57,129 nucleotides of DNA from Pseudomonadota bacterium (GCA_023954855.1 JAGSGY010000029.1:1-57129), one strand, 5' to 3'. Shown: positions 28,374-37,450, numbered from the stretch's first letter. Notes: a model not told the origin generated them from the sequence alone. Numbers and translations are program-made.

Positions 28374-29510
28374 CTACTGCGTGAAGCTGTGCTCGACGCC
28401 ATCGATGCGCCGGCTGTAGATGACAGCGGTCTGCGTGCGCGCGTCGAAAGCCACGAGGATCGGAAGGTCGCCGAGCATGTCCTCGACAATCGCCAGCTCG
28501 CCGACGCGCGACTCCATCTCGTCAAAGGCGTAGATGACCGTCTCTGTGCTGCCGATGACGCCGATCGCGTAGCTCTTGTTGGGGTACTTCGGGTCGGGGT
28601 CGGGGTTGTTGTCGGCGAAGATGTTGGTGTCATCCTCGCGGTAGTCCCCGTACGGATAGCTGCCCGCATGCCGCTCCCCGAGCACTTCGGTGCTTGGATA
28701 CATCGTCCGCCACTGGCCCCAGGTGGTGTCGATCAGCGCGCCCGTCTGCAGGCTCGAGCCCAAGCGCTCTCCCGAGAAGCCAACCTGGCGCATCTGGCCA
28801 TAGAGCGAGTCGGTGCTGCGGTCGAAGAGCACGAGATTCGAGTTGTAGAGGTTGCCGGAGACGCCAAAGCGCATCGCCGTTCCCTCCTGCTCGCCGTCCA
28901 CGAGTACGCCCGAGCCGGTCAGCGGGCAGTAGGTCACCGAGAACTCCCACTCGCCCCAGGTGTCGTTGACGATCTCGTGCCGCCACAGCGCATCGAGGGG
29001 ATAGGCCCGCGCAAGGCCGTCGCGGGCAATCCCGAGCACGCGGTCGTCATCGACCAAATAGTCCAGGCTGTCATCGGCGCTTCGCCAGTCCGGCGAGTCG
29101 ATCGAGGGAATGCAGTTGCGTCCTCCGAAGCAGGCCGAGACAATCTCGCTGCAGGGCACGCCGCAGTCCGCGGTTCCGGAGATGGACTCCCCTTCGTTGT
29201 TCACGCCGTTCTGCCACACCCGTGCTCCCGGATGGTGCGTCGACCAGGCAAACCAGAAGGCGGTCACCCCAGGCACGCGTCCGAGCTGCAGCTTGTCGTC
29301 GGCAAGCTCGCCCTCGAAGGCCTGTCCTGCAAGGTTGAATCGGCTGCCCGTCTCGACGTCCACGAAGCTCAAGTCGTCTTCAGACGGCAGGTAGGCCTCG
29401 CCCTGGTAGGTCGTGTTCTCGACGTCGGCGATGCCTGTGTGGCTGGGTCCCAGCCCCACCGGGCGGCTGACCGCGCAGCCGAGCATAAATAAAGGGACAA
29501 CCAGTCGCAT
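28374..29510 (-). CDS. DUF3179-family lipoprotein
   Basis: 378 residues. MRLVVPLFMLGC gives a lipobox. DUF3179 hallmarks are clear: ARAYPLDALWRHEIVNDTW near 168-186, VTYCPLTGSGVLV near 193-205, and FGVSGNLYNSNLVLFDRST near 215-233. The domain is widespread in environmental bacteria and has no proven activity. First gene of a DUF3179 - lipoprotein - glycosylase - ChaN run; the next gene starts 18 bases later. A GGAG ribosome site precedes the ATG. It is divergent from the lipoprotein at 29622. Confidence 0.85.
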   Translation of the reverse strand: MRLVVPLFMLGCAVSRPVGLGPSHTGIADVENTTYQGEAYLPSEDDLSFVDVETGSRFNLAGQAFEGELADDKLQLGRVPGVTAFWFAWSTHHPGARVWQNGVNNEGESISGTADCGVPCSEIVSACFGGRNCIPSIDSPDWRSADDSLDYLVDDDRVLGIARDGLARAYPLDALWRHEIVNDTWGEWEFSVTYCPLTGSGVLVDGEQEGTAMRFGVSGNLYNSNLVLFDRSTDSLYGQMRQVGFSGERLGSSLQTGALIDTTWGQWRTMYPSTEVLGERHAGSYPYGDYREDDTNIFADNNPDPDPKYPNKSYAIGVIGSTETVIYAFDEMESRVGELAIVEDMLGDLPILVAFDARTQTAVIYSRRIDGVEHSFTQ

Positions 29511-29609
29511 CGTGGACTCCTTGGCCCATGGAGCGCCCGGGTACTGCGATCGTTACGCCGACTGACGAATCCGACGTCGCTTCGCGTGGTCCGACGCCGC
29601 CGCTGCGCG

Positions 29610-29615
29610 TATAGT
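29610..29615 (+). promoter_or_regulatory. Putative -10 box of a leaderless message
   Basis: TATAGT ends 6 bases before the GTG start at 29622, and no Shine-Dalgarno is present. A weak -35 (TGGTCC) sits 17 bases upstream. Transcription would begin at or next to the start codon. Confidence 0.4.
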
Positions 29616-29621
29616 GCCCGG

Positions 29622-30446
29622 GTGTCCAGACTTCTCCCCGTACTGCTGCTCTGCGTCGGCTGCTCCGAGCCGTCCGACACCCGCTGGAGTGCGATTTCGT
29701 ACCTCGAGATTGCCCGAGAGGTCGACGGAGTGAGCCAGGGCTTTGATCTCGATGGCACGAGCTCTGACGAGGACGGTTCGACCGGCTGCGGCATCGGCGA
29801 CTACGAGAGCCCCGACGGTTCGGGCGGCATCGACAACGCCATCGCGCGGGTCATGCCCGCCCTCGAAGCGACCGAAGGCGCCGCGCTCGAGCCGTTGATC
29901 AACCAGAACATCAACATGGGCGAAGTGCTGATGATCTTCGGGGTCTCGGGCATCGATGACCCCCTCAACGATGATGAGGTCTCGGTCACCTTCGTGCGTG
30001 GCTTCGGCGCCCCGCTGATTGGTGCGAGCAACACACTCGTCTCCGGCCAGACCTTCGAGCGCGACACGTCGCTGGAGCCGGTCTCGGTGCAGACGGCGTC
30101 GATTGTCGACGGTGTCCTCGAGGCCGAAGGCGCCTCCGTGGTGTTTCCCATCACCGTGTTCGATGCCAATCCCACGCTCGTTCTCGAGAACGTGGCGGTA
30201 CGCTTCGAGTACGACGAGCGCGGCGACTTCGTCGGGACGGTCGGCGGTGCCCTCAACTACGACATCCTGCTCGGCGGCCTGCTGAACACCGGCATCGGCG
30301 ACGAGCTCGAGGCCCTGCTTCCGGCGATGTTCGAGAACAATGCCGACCTCGACAGCGACGATGGCCGCTGCTCGCGCATGAGCCTGACGATCGAGGTCGA
30401 CGGCGTGAACGCCTTCCTCCACGACCCCCCTGAAGGGCTCGACTGA
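29622..30446 (+). CDS. Hypothetical lipoprotein upstream of a BASS transporter
   Basis: 274 residues from a GTG at 29622. This start gives a short signal and lipobox (VSRLLPVLLLCVGC). The upstream extension of the frame is Arg-rich and lacks signal character. The mature part is acidic and beta-rich, with an Asp/Glu-rich loop early (LDGTSSDEDGSTGCGIGD) and no family I recognise. The stop is 2 bases before the next start, so it is in the transporter-kinase operon. It may be the external component of that system; that is inferred from position only. Confidence 0.7.
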   Translation: MSRLLPVLLLCVGCSEPSDTRWSAISYLEIAREVDGVSQGFDLDGTSSDEDGSTGCGIGDYESPDGSGGIDNAIARVMPALEATEGAALEPLINQNINMGEVLMIFGVSGIDDPLNDDEVSVTFVRGFGAPLIGASNTLVSGQTFERDTSLEPVSVQTASIVDGVLEAEGASVVFPITVFDANPTLVLENVAVRFEYDERGDFVGTVGGALNYDILLGGLLNTGIGDELEALLPAMFENNADLDSDDGRCSRMSLTIEVDGVNAFLHDPPEGLD

Positions 30447-30448
30447 CC

Positions 30449-31330
30449 GTGGCTGAGAGCGCCGCCGTTCAGTACTTCCTGCCCTTCACTATCGGCATGA
30501 TCAACCTGTCGCTGGGACTGGGCCTGGTGCGCGACGACTTCAGCCGCATCGCTGCATCACCTCGAGCCGTGGCCGTCGGGTCCATCGCACAGCTACTCCT
30601 CTTGCCCGCGCTCGGGTTTCTCGCAGCCGCCGTCTTCGGCCTCGGTCCAGAGCTCGCGGTCGGCCTGGTGCTCGTGACCGCCTGCCCAGGCGGCGCGCAC
30701 AGCAACCTGTTCTCGAACCTCGCCGGCGGAGACACCGCCCTGTCCGTCTCGCTGACCGCCCTGTCCGGGCTCGTGACCATTCTCAGCATTCCGCTCTGGA
30801 TGTGGCTCGCCGCGAGCGCCTTTGGGGCCGGAGACCTCGTACAGCTGCCCGTCCTCGCGACCATGGGGCAGATCTTCGCGGTGGTTGCGGTGCCTCTGGC
30901 CCTCGGCATGCTCATCCGCGCCCAGAGCGAAGTGTGGGCACGCCATCTCGAAGCGGTGGTCAAGACCTTCGCCGTGCTGCTTCTGCTGCTCATCGTCGTG
31001 GGTTCGGTCGCAAAGCAGGCCGACCAGGTGGCCGAGTATGCGCGTGAGGTGGGCGCGGCGGTCTTCGTACTCCACATCGCCGGAATGGTGTCCGGCTTTG
31101 GCCTGGCCATCGCCGCTGGGCTGTCGCGGCAGCAACACATCACCATCGCCCTCGAAGTTGGCGTTCAAAACAGCGCCTTGGCGGTGGGCATCGCGATGAC
31201 CCTGCTCGGAAACACGGCCATTGCCGTCCCGGCCATCGTCTACTCGCTGCTCGTGTACGGCACATCCACGGCGCTGTTGATCTTCGCCCGGGCCATCTAC
31301 CTAAAGCCCGCCAAGACCTCGGCAGCCTGA
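30449..31330 (+). CDS. Bile acid:sodium symporter (BASS) family transporter
   Basis: 293 residues with about nine hydrophobic segments. The BASS/SBF pattern is visible: TACPGGAHSNLFSNLAGGDTALSV in the first half, and VGVQNSALAVGIAMTLL plus a C-terminal GTSTAL in the second. Family members are sodium-coupled carriers for organic anions such as pantoate, pyruvate or bile acids. The substrate is unknown. It starts with GTG 2 bases after a lipoprotein gene, and its stop TGA touches the GTG of the kinase gene, implying tight co-expression. Confidence 0.85.
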   Translation: MAESAAVQYFLPFTIGMINLSLGLGLVRDDFSRIAASPRAVAVGSIAQLLLLPALGFLAAAVFGLGPELAVGLVLVTACPGGAHSNLFSNLAGGDTALSVSLTALSGLVTILSIPLWMWLAASAFGAGDLVQLPVLATMGQIFAVVAVPLALGMLIRAQSEVWARHLEAVVKTFAVLLLLLIVVGSVAKQADQVAEYAREVGAAVFVLHIAGMVSGFGLAIAAGLSRQQHITIALEVGVQNSALAVGIAMTLLGNTAIAVPAIVYSLLVYGTSTALLIFARAIYLKPAKTSAA

Positions 31331-34300
31331 GTGCGGCTGGGCCCATTCGACCTCATTGCCCCCGTCGGCCGGGGTGGCATGGGCGAAGTCTGGCGCGCGC
31401 AGGCATCCGGCCAGGAAGTCGCGATCAAGTGGGCAGACCAAGCCGTCGGAGAGCTTCACCACGCAGCCTTCGACCGGGAGGTTCGTGCCGCTGGCGCCGC
31501 GGCCCACCCGAACATCATTCACCTGGTCGAGCACGGCATCAGCACCGAGCAAGACAGTGCAGTGCTGAACGGAACGCTCGCCGCCGGCACGCCGTGGCTT
31601 GCGATGGAGCTCGCCGAGACCACGCTGTCGGGTCGCCCGCCGACGAACTGGAGTGACCTGCGCGATGTGCTGCACGCCTGCCTGCGTGCACTCGCCTGGG
31701 CCCACGCGCACGGCATCGTGCATCGCGACCTCAAGCCGGCCAACATTCTGGCGGTGCGGACCCCGGGTGGCGTGGTGTGGAAGCTCGCCGACTTCGGCAT
31801 CGCCTATGCCTTGAAGGCCGAGCGAACCGGTCTCTGGGAGCAGCCGAGCGGCACCGCACAGTTCATGGCGCCAGAGCAGCAGGTCGGAAGCTTTCGCGAC
31901 CAGGGCCCGTGGACCGACTTGTACAGCCTCGGGCGCATTGCCGCTGCACTCGCGAGCCATGACGACCTGCTCGTCCCCGCGGCCCTCGAGAACTGGATCG
32001 CTCGACTTACTCAGCCAGAGCCGAGGGAGCGCTTCGCCTTCGCAGCGGACGCGGCCATCGCGCTTGACCAGATCGGCGGTCCGGCCATCCACCGTATGGA
32101 TGCCACCGCTGCCCCGGCTGAATCCACCAGCGATACCTGGTTCGACCTCGATGCCGTCGGCGATGAGCTGGAGGCCGACGCGCCGACCGCCCTTCCCTGC
32201 GGCCTGCCTACCCGCAGCTTCGAGGCTCAGCCGGCCCCATTTGCCTATCGCGCACCTTTCCTTCGAGGCATCGGCGCCGGGTTGTTCGGGCTGCGGGCGG
32301 TCGAGTTGGTGGGACGCACCGAAGAACAGCAGGCGCTTTGGGCAAGTGCAGAGCAAGTCTGGGAGTCATGCTCTCCCGCCGTACACCACCTCGTGGGTGA
32401 GCCAGGCACTGGAAAGACCGCCATGGCTCACTGGCTAGCGACTCGACTCGGCGCCCGCGCGCTTGCCACTCATGTGGCTCTCGACGCCGAAGCCGACCCC
32501 GAGCGAAGCCTGATCGAGGCGCTCTGCCGCTGTGGGGGCCTCGAGCCACGCGAGCGGCGCACCCAAATCGAGCGAGAGCTCCGCCGTCTAGGGGCCTCCG
32601 ACCTACGCGTTGACGCTCTGGTCGCCGCCTGCGCTTGGGATGGAGAGCCCAGCGCAGTCGGAGCTCCCGAGCGTCGCGCCGCCGTCCGTCAGCTCCTGAG
32701 CCACATCGCCCGCGACCGGCTCGTGCTGGTCCACCTCGACCAGGCGCACCGCACTCCCAAGGCCCTCGAGCGCGCCGTGGACTGGCTCGGGATGAGCGAA
32801 GGGCGACTGTTGATTCTGACGAGCCGCACGTCTCGCTTCGATAACGAGGGTGTGCGAACCCAACTGAAGCGTCTGGATGGCCCGACCACCAGCATTCACG
32901 CCGTCGACGAGACCCTTCGGGTGGACCTCGTGCGCGCGTTCTTGCCACTCGAGGCGACCTTGGCCGCCCGCGTCGCCAGTGCCACCCACGGCCTTCCGAG
33001 CTTTGTGCAAGCCGTGATCTCAGACTGGCTCGAACAAGGCTGTCTCGCCTCGACCTCCCAGGGCTACCGCTTGACCGACGCAACTGCGGCGCTGCCGGTC
33101 GGCATCGGGGTCCTCCACGACGCGGCGATCGACGCGATCGAGGCTCAGCACCGTGAAGCCCTGGCCTGGGCGGCCGCCTGGGGGCCGACCGTGGAGGCTG
33201 TCACCTGGCGCGCCGCATGTGCCGACGCAGGGGTGCAGGGCGCCGCAGCCCTGGAGCAGATGCTGTTCGCGAGGGCGCTGGTCTCGCCCACACCAGCCGG
33301 ATGGAGCTGGTTGAGCCCCCTCTTCCGCGAGGCCGTCCTGCAGCGAACACGCGGCCGCAGCACATGGAAGGACTTGCACCACAAGCTGGCGGCACTCGAG
33401 CACTGGGGTCCGTCGCAGCGCGCCGAGCACTGGCTCCAAGCCGGCGAGCACATCCGCGCCTTCGAGGGCTTTCTCGCAGCCGCCCGACGGGAACACCACC
33501 GCGGCGAGACGCGCACCTGCCTGGTCGCCGTCAGCCGCGCTACCGCCGCGCTCACGGGTCTCGAAGGCGAGCGCCCTGCCCTCGAGGCCCCACTGCACGC
33601 CCTCGAGGCCCAGGCACTCGCGCGTCTCTACGAGCTCGACGCGGCGCTGAAGTCGGCCGCTTCGGGCATTCGCGCGGCCACGGTCAGCGGCGATGTGGAC
33701 GCCCACGCCGACTGCCTTGTCGTGCAAGGCAACAGCTGGCGAATGAAGGGCCAAGCCGCCCGCGGACTGCCGAGCTTCGAGGCCGCCGAGGCCATGCTCT
33801 CTGCCGACCCCATCAAGCATGCACGCGCCCTGCGCGGTCACGCAGCGAGTGCGATGGCCGCCGGCGACCTGATGCTCGGGAGGGAGCTTCTCTCGCGTGC
33901 CGTCGCCACCTTCGAGAAACACGGCACCGACCGAGACCTGGCCGTCGCTCTGCAGTGGTCCGCCCAGTGCGAAGAGGACCTCGGCGACCTCGATGGAGCC
34001 CTCGCATTGCATCAACGGGCACTCGCCATCGGAGAGCGGGGACAGAACCGCTTTCTGCTCGCCAACAGCCTCTCCGGCATGGTGTCGCTCACGATCAAGC
34101 TCGGCCAACTCGACGCCGCCGACGAGGCTCTGGAACGCTCGTGGGCACTGCATCGGGCCTTGGACAACCGAAAGGGCCTGGCCGACACCGAGAACAATCG
34201 CGGGGAGGTTGCGCGCATGCGAGGCGAGCTCGACGCCGCCCAACGCCACTACCTGACGAGCTACGAGCTGAACCTCGCGATCCAGAGCCCAAATCGCACG

Positions 34301-34633
34301 ACAGCGGCGCTCAACGCCCTGATTCTCACCACTCAGCGAGGTGAACTCGATGAGGCGGCCACTTGGCTCGGGCGGCTGACGGAACACATCGAAGAGACCG
34401 GCTGGAGCTTCTGGTCCTCGATCGGCCATGCCTACGCTGCCGTGCTGGCCCTAAGTGACCGCGCGGTGCTCGATCACCTGCGCCAAGCGCAGGCAAACCT
34501 CGAAGCGAAGCCCTTCCACCACGTCGACCTGCTCTGGGCCCTCGAGGAAGCGCAGCGACTTGCCCGAGACGAAGAGGCCCGCGGCCTGGCCGCAAGCCTC
34601 GCCGAGCATCAGCGCGCGCACCTCAACGGGTAA
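31331..34633 (+). CDS. PknK-like Ser/Thr kinase - ATPase - TPR protein
   Basis: 1100 residues from a GTG directly adjoining the previous stop. Residues 1-255 form an intact kinase: GRGGMGEVW, VAIKWA, HRDLKPAN (~130), DFGIAYA, GTAQFMAPEQ. Residues ~325-560 form a STAND/AAA_16-like ATPase with Walker A GEPGTGKTA near 356, a Walker B-like LVLVHLDQA near 464, and LLILTSRTS. Residues ~690-1090 are TPR helices. This is the kinase-ATPase-TPR layout of PknK-type signalling proteins. No transmembrane helix. The transporter immediately upstream may feed a signal to it or be its target; that is speculation. Confidence 0.88.
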   Translation: MRLGPFDLIAPVGRGGMGEVWRAQASGQEVAIKWADQAVGELHHAAFDREVRAAGAAAHPNIIHLVEHGISTEQDSAVLNGTLAAGTPWLAMELAETTLSGRPPTNWSDLRDVLHACLRALAWAHAHGIVHRDLKPANILAVRTPGGVVWKLADFGIAYALKAERTGLWEQPSGTAQFMAPEQQVGSFRDQGPWTDLYSLGRIAAALASHDDLLVPAALENWIARLTQPEPRERFAFAADAAIALDQIGGPAIHRMDATAAPAESTSDTWFDLDAVGDELEADAPTALPCGLPTRSFEAQPAPFAYRAPFLRGIGAGLFGLRAVELVGRTEEQQALWASAEQVWESCSPAVHHLVGEPGTGKTAMAHWLATRLGARALATHVALDAEADPERSLIEALCRCGGLEPRERRTQIERELRRLGASDLRVDALVAACAWDGEPSAVGAPERRAAVRQLLSHIARDRLVLVHLDQAHRTPKALERAVDWLGMSEGRLLILTSRTSRFDNEGVRTQLKRLDGPTTSIHAVDETLRVDLVRAFLPLEATLAARVASATHGLPSFVQAVISDWLEQGCLASTSQGYRLTDATAALPVGIGVLHDAAIDAIEAQHREALAWAAAWGPTVEAVTWRAACADAGVQGAAALEQMLFARALVSPTPAGWSWLSPLFREAVLQRTRGRSTWKDLHHKLAALEHWGPSQRAEHWLQAGEHIRAFEGFLAAARREHHRGETRTCLVAVSRATAALTGLEGERPALEAPLHALEAQALARLYELDAALKSAASGIRAATVSGDVDAHADCLVVQGNSWRMKGQAARGLPSFEAAEAMLSADPIKHARALRGHAASAMAAGDLMLGRELLSRAVATFEKHGTDRDLAVALQWSAQCEEDLGDLDGALALHQRALAIGERGQNRFLLANSLSGMVSLTIKLGQLDAADEALERSWALHRALDNRKGLADTENNRGEVARMRGELDAAQRHYLTSYELNLAIQSPNRTTAALNALILTTQRGELDEAATWLGRLTEHIEETGWSFWSSIGHAYAAVLALSDRAVLDHLRQAQANLEAKPFHHVDLLWALEEAQRLARDEEARGLAASLAEHQRAHLNG

Positions 34634-34662
34634 CGAACCGGCCCGCCGCGAGACCCGAACCC

Positions 34663-35523
34663 ATGTGGTGGTTCCTCACGACAGCGCTGGCCTCGCCGTG
34701 GATTCCCGGCAGTGGAGACGTGCGTGTCTCACTGACCTACCACCAGCTCTTCACCGACCGGCAACTCGCATCTTCGGAGGCTGCAGGACGCACGGGCCCC
34801 CTCTGCGAGACCGACGTGCAGGCGGGACGACCCGCGCCCTACGACTGCACCACGGGTGGCCGCTATCGCCAGCACACCGCAGCCCTCGACCTCGCGGCCG
34901 GCATCGGCAACCACATCGCAACCGACGTGTACCTGCCCGTCGTCCTCGACGCCGCCTTCACCGACACCCTGGGCGTCACCCGGGCGCGAGGGCTGGGGGA
35001 CCTTCGCGCCGGCCTTCGCTACGCAGACCAAGCGGGGCCCTTCGCGCTAGCCGCGACCCTGCACATCAAGGCACCCACCGGTCCCGCGGGCCTGGTCGAC
35101 CGCGACGTGCCGCTCGGAGATGCGCAGTGGGACGTGATTCCCGGTGCGCGCGTCGGCACGAGTCTGCACCCCTGGGGATGGGTGGAGCTGCACAACCACC
35201 TGGCGATCCGCCTGCCCAGCCAGCGATCGGGAATTCGGCCAGGCCACGAGTGGACCGGGTCATTGGGGGGCGGCTTCACCCCAACGCCGTGGATCGGCGT
35301 GCAGCTGCGCAGCGAGTGGATCTTGGCGCTGCGAGACCACGATGCGTTTGGGCTGCCGCATCCAGGCCGCAAGCTTCTGCAGCTTCGCAGCGGCCTGTTT
35401 CTTCGACACGAGCGGCTCTGGACCGAGGTCGGTGTGGCCCTGCCCGTGGCCGGCCAGCGCTGGCCAGCCGGTCCCTCGATAGGAGCCTCTGTCGCGTGGA
35501 CCTTCGGCCCGAGCAAGCGCTGA
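34663..35523 (+). CDS. Outer-membrane beta-barrel-like protein
   Basis: 286 residues with a very short signal (MWWFLTTALASPW). The chain alternates short amphipathic strands and polar turns. Aromatic-bounded strands such as AALDLAAGIGNHIATDVYLP, RGLGDLRAGLRYADQ and VGVALPVAGQ resemble the phenol-degradation MetA/outer-membrane transporter group. It ends ...SVAWTFGPSKR, an acceptable barrel terminus. One Cys pair lies early (ETDVQAG, YDCTTGG region). Located 29 bases after the kinase gene and 24 bases before a BtuF-like binding protein, so it may be an uptake pore. No TonB box or plug domain is present. Confidence 0.65.
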   Translation: MWWFLTTALASPWIPGSGDVRVSLTYHQLFTDRQLASSEAAGRTGPLCETDVQAGRPAPYDCTTGGRYRQHTAALDLAAGIGNHIATDVYLPVVLDAAFTDTLGVTRARGLGDLRAGLRYADQAGPFALAATLHIKAPTGPAGLVDRDVPLGDAQWDVIPGARVGTSLHPWGWVELHNHLAIRLPSQRSGIRPGHEWTGSLGGGFTPTPWIGVQLRSEWILALRDHDAFGLPHPGRKLLQLRSGLFLRHERLWTEVGVALPVAGQRWPAGPSIGASVAWTFGPSKR

Positions 35524-35547
35524 AGGCGCACGAGGTTAGACCGCCGC

Positions 35548-36378
35548 ATGAACCGCAGAACCCTGCTCGCCATCCTCGTCGCCACCGCCGTCTCCATCGC
35601 CGGAGGCGTCTGGCTCGCGAAGCCCGTCGAGGCGCCTACGGGCACGGGCTTGATCAGCCTGTCGCCGCCTCTCACCGAGACCTTGATCGCGCTCGGCGCG
35701 ACGGATCAGCTGATCGGCCGAAGCGACTACTGCCTGCGCCCCGAGGTCGCCCACCTCCCCGGACTGGGGACCTCGCTGGGACCGAACCTCGAGGCCATCG
35801 TCGCCCTGAACCCAGGCCTGATCCTCGCCGACGCGAGCGCGGGCACCCGTGCCGACCTGCTCGAGCCCCTGGCGCCGCTCGAGTTGATCGACTGGCTCAC
35901 CCTTGAAGAGGTCGCCGCATCGGTGCGGAAGCTCGGCGCGATCACGGGAACAGAGCCGGCTGCCGAGGAGCTCGCCGATCGCTTGCTCGCCCGACTCGAC
36001 GTTCCCATCCCCGACGGTCCGAGCGCCCTGGTCGTGCTGTCGCTGCCGAGCGGCGGTCCGGTGTGGTTCATGAAGCGAAACTCGATGCACGGGAGCGCGC
36101 TACACGCCGCAGGCTTCGTGAATGCCGTCAACGAGGACGTCAGCGGCCCGCCGAACATCTCGCTCGAGCGCCTGATCAAGCTCGATCCCGACCGAATCGT
36201 GTTCTTGCTCCCCGAGTCCGCCCAGCCGGAAGACGTGGACTCTGCCCTCGCCCCGCTGCGCGAGCTGCCGCTTTCCGCGATGCAGAACGACCGCGTGCAC
36301 GTGCTCTTCGGCGACTACCTCGGCACCGGCCCGCGAATTCTCGATCTGGTCGATGCCTTGGCAGCCCTTCCCCACTGA
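35548..36378 (+). CDS. BtuF/FhuD-type periplasmic binding protein (helical backbone)
   Basis: 276 residues. A signal/anchor at residues 1-24 is followed by LISLSPPLTETLIALGATDQLIG, the canonical start of the cobalamin/haem/siderophore-binding fold (PF01497 type). The inter-domain helix and later segments fit (NLEAIVALNPGLILAD, NISLERLIKLDPDRIVF, MQNDRVHVLFGDYLGTGPRI). It should bind a metal chelate in the periplasm. There are no BtuC/BtuD genes here, so it either uses a permease encoded elsewhere or is a sensor. TAGACC lies 5 nt before the ATG and the Shine-Dalgarno is weak. Confidence 0.85.
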   Translation: MNRRTLLAILVATAVSIAGGVWLAKPVEAPTGTGLISLSPPLTETLIALGATDQLIGRSDYCLRPEVAHLPGLGTSLGPNLEAIVALNPGLILADASAGTRADLLEPLAPLELIDWLTLEEVAASVRKLGAITGTEPAAEELADRLLARLDVPIPDGPSALVVLSLPSGGPVWFMKRNSMHGSALHAAGFVNAVNEDVSGPPNISLERLIKLDPDRIVFLLPESAQPEDVDSALAPLRELPLSAMQNDRVHVLFGDYLGTGPRILDLVDALAALPH

Positions 36379-36410
36379 GCCACCGGCGGGCGACGACGGC
36401 CTCGAGACCG

Positions 36411-36419
36411 TGCTATCCT
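36411..36419 (+). promoter_or_regulatory. Putative extended -10 promoter of the PAAR gene
   Basis: TGCTATCCT, an extended -10 (TGn TATnnT form), 38 bases before the PAAR start codon. No good -35. It lies in the 79-base gap after the BtuF-like gene. Confidence 0.35.
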
Positions 36420-36457
36420 CTGAAAGAAGCGATTCCTCTCGCCTCGAAGGAGCCCCC

Positions 36458-36748
36458 ATGCCTCCCGCAGCACGCATTGGTGACATGCACACCTGTCCGA
36501 TGGTCAACCCCGGACCGGTTCCCCACGTTGGCGGTCCCATTTCGGCAGGTGCGCCCACCGTGCTGATCGCCGGAATGCCCGCGGCTCGCGTCGGCGACAT
36601 GTGTGTCTGCGTCGGACCGCCAGACACCATCGCAAAGGGCTCTGGAACGGTCATGATCGCGGGCCCACCAGCGGCTCGCCTCGGCGATTCGACCGCACAC
36701 GGTGGCGCAATCGTGGTCGGTGCCCCCACCGTGATGATCGGCGGCTGA
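36458..36748 (+). CDS. PAAR-domain protein
   Basis: 96 residues from the ATG at 36458, with AAGGAG five bases upstream. The whole protein is a PAAR fold (MPPAARIGDMHTCPM ... GMPAARVGDMCVCVGPP ... GPPAARLGDSTAHGG). PAAR proteins sharpen the tip of type VI secretion or related contractile spikes and bind a metal through Cys/His. Here there is no VgrG, effector or sheath gene nearby; it stands between a binding protein and modABC. It may serve a secretion system encoded elsewhere. Confidence 0.88.
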   Translation: MPPAARIGDMHTCPMVNPGPVPHVGGPISAGAPTVLIAGMPAARVGDMCVCVGPPDTIAKGSGTVMIAGPPAARLGDSTAHGGAIVVGAPTVMIGG

Positions 36749-36796
36749 AGCCACTGAGCGACGGCGACGTCACGCAGAGAGGGCTATGAGCGCCCC

Positions 36797-37450
36797 ATGC
36801 TCCTCCTCGCCCTGATCGCATGCGGTAGCGCGCCCCCACTGGTACTGGGCGCCTCGAGCACTGAGCCAGCCACCGAGCAGGCACTCGCGAGCTACGGCAG
36901 CCCGGTGCGGGCCAGCTACGGCGCCACGTCGACCCTCGTGCGCCAGGTCGAAGCCGGTTCGACGGTGAGCGTGCTCATCGGAGCCAGTCCGGAGTGGACG
37001 GACCGTCTGGACCCGGTGCGACAGGGCACGATCGCCGCAAACAGCCTGGTGCTCGTCGCCAGCGAGCGCGTGCCCGCCTGGTCGGAACTTGGCGAAGCCC
37101 CCTGCCTGGCCATCGGCGACCCGGAGCATGTGCCCGCCGGACGCTACGCAAGGCAGGCCCTCGAGGCCGCCGGACTCTGGCAGACCCTAGCCGACCGCAT
37201 TGTGCCCACCCAAGACGGCCCCGCGGCCGCACGTGCGGTCCGCTCCGGGGCTTGCGAGGTCGGTCTGGTCTACCAAACCGACGCCGCCCGCTCGGGGCTC
37301 AAGCTCGGCGACAGTCCGCCGGAGCCACCGGTAATCCGCTACCCGGTGCTCCAGCTCATCGACGACGCGCCCTCTGCCGCGATCTTCGACCACCTCTCGG
37401 GCGAGGCGGGACAGGCCGCATTTGCCGCCCACGGATTCACTGCGCCATGA
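36797..37450 (+). CDS. modA: Molybdate-binding protein ModA (lipoprotein)
   Basis: 217 residues, somewhat short for ModA (~230-260). MLLLALIAC forms a lipobox, so it is membrane-tethered rather than soluble. ModA-like segments include VLGASSTEPATEQALASYG, VSVLIGASPEWTDRL, NSLVLVASE, and SGACEVGLVYQTDA. It should deliver molybdate or tungstate to ModBC. It overlaps modB by 4 bases (ATGA). TATGAG lies 6 nt before the ATG with no clear Shine-Dalgarno. No ModE gene or molybdate riboswitch was recognised. Confidence 0.85.
   Translation: MLLLALIACGSAPPLVLGASSTEPATEQALASYGSPVRASYGATSTLVRQVEAGSTVSVLIGASPEWTDRLDPVRQGTIAANSLVLVASERVPAWSELGEAPCLAIGDPEHVPAGRYARQALEAAGLWQTLADRIVPTQDGPAAARAVRSGACEVGLVYQTDAARSGLKLGDSPPEPPVIRYPVLQLIDDAPSAAIFDHLSGEAGQAAFAAHGFTAP

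Noticed and set aside
34455-35906. Long plus-strand frame spanning kinase end, barrel gene and BtuF-like gene
   Set aside because: Arg/Pro-rich shadow sequence that overlaps three better-supported genes.
36458-36748. Type VI secretion locus
   Set aside because: Only a single PAAR protein is present; no VgrG, Hcp, sheath or effector-immunity pair in the window.
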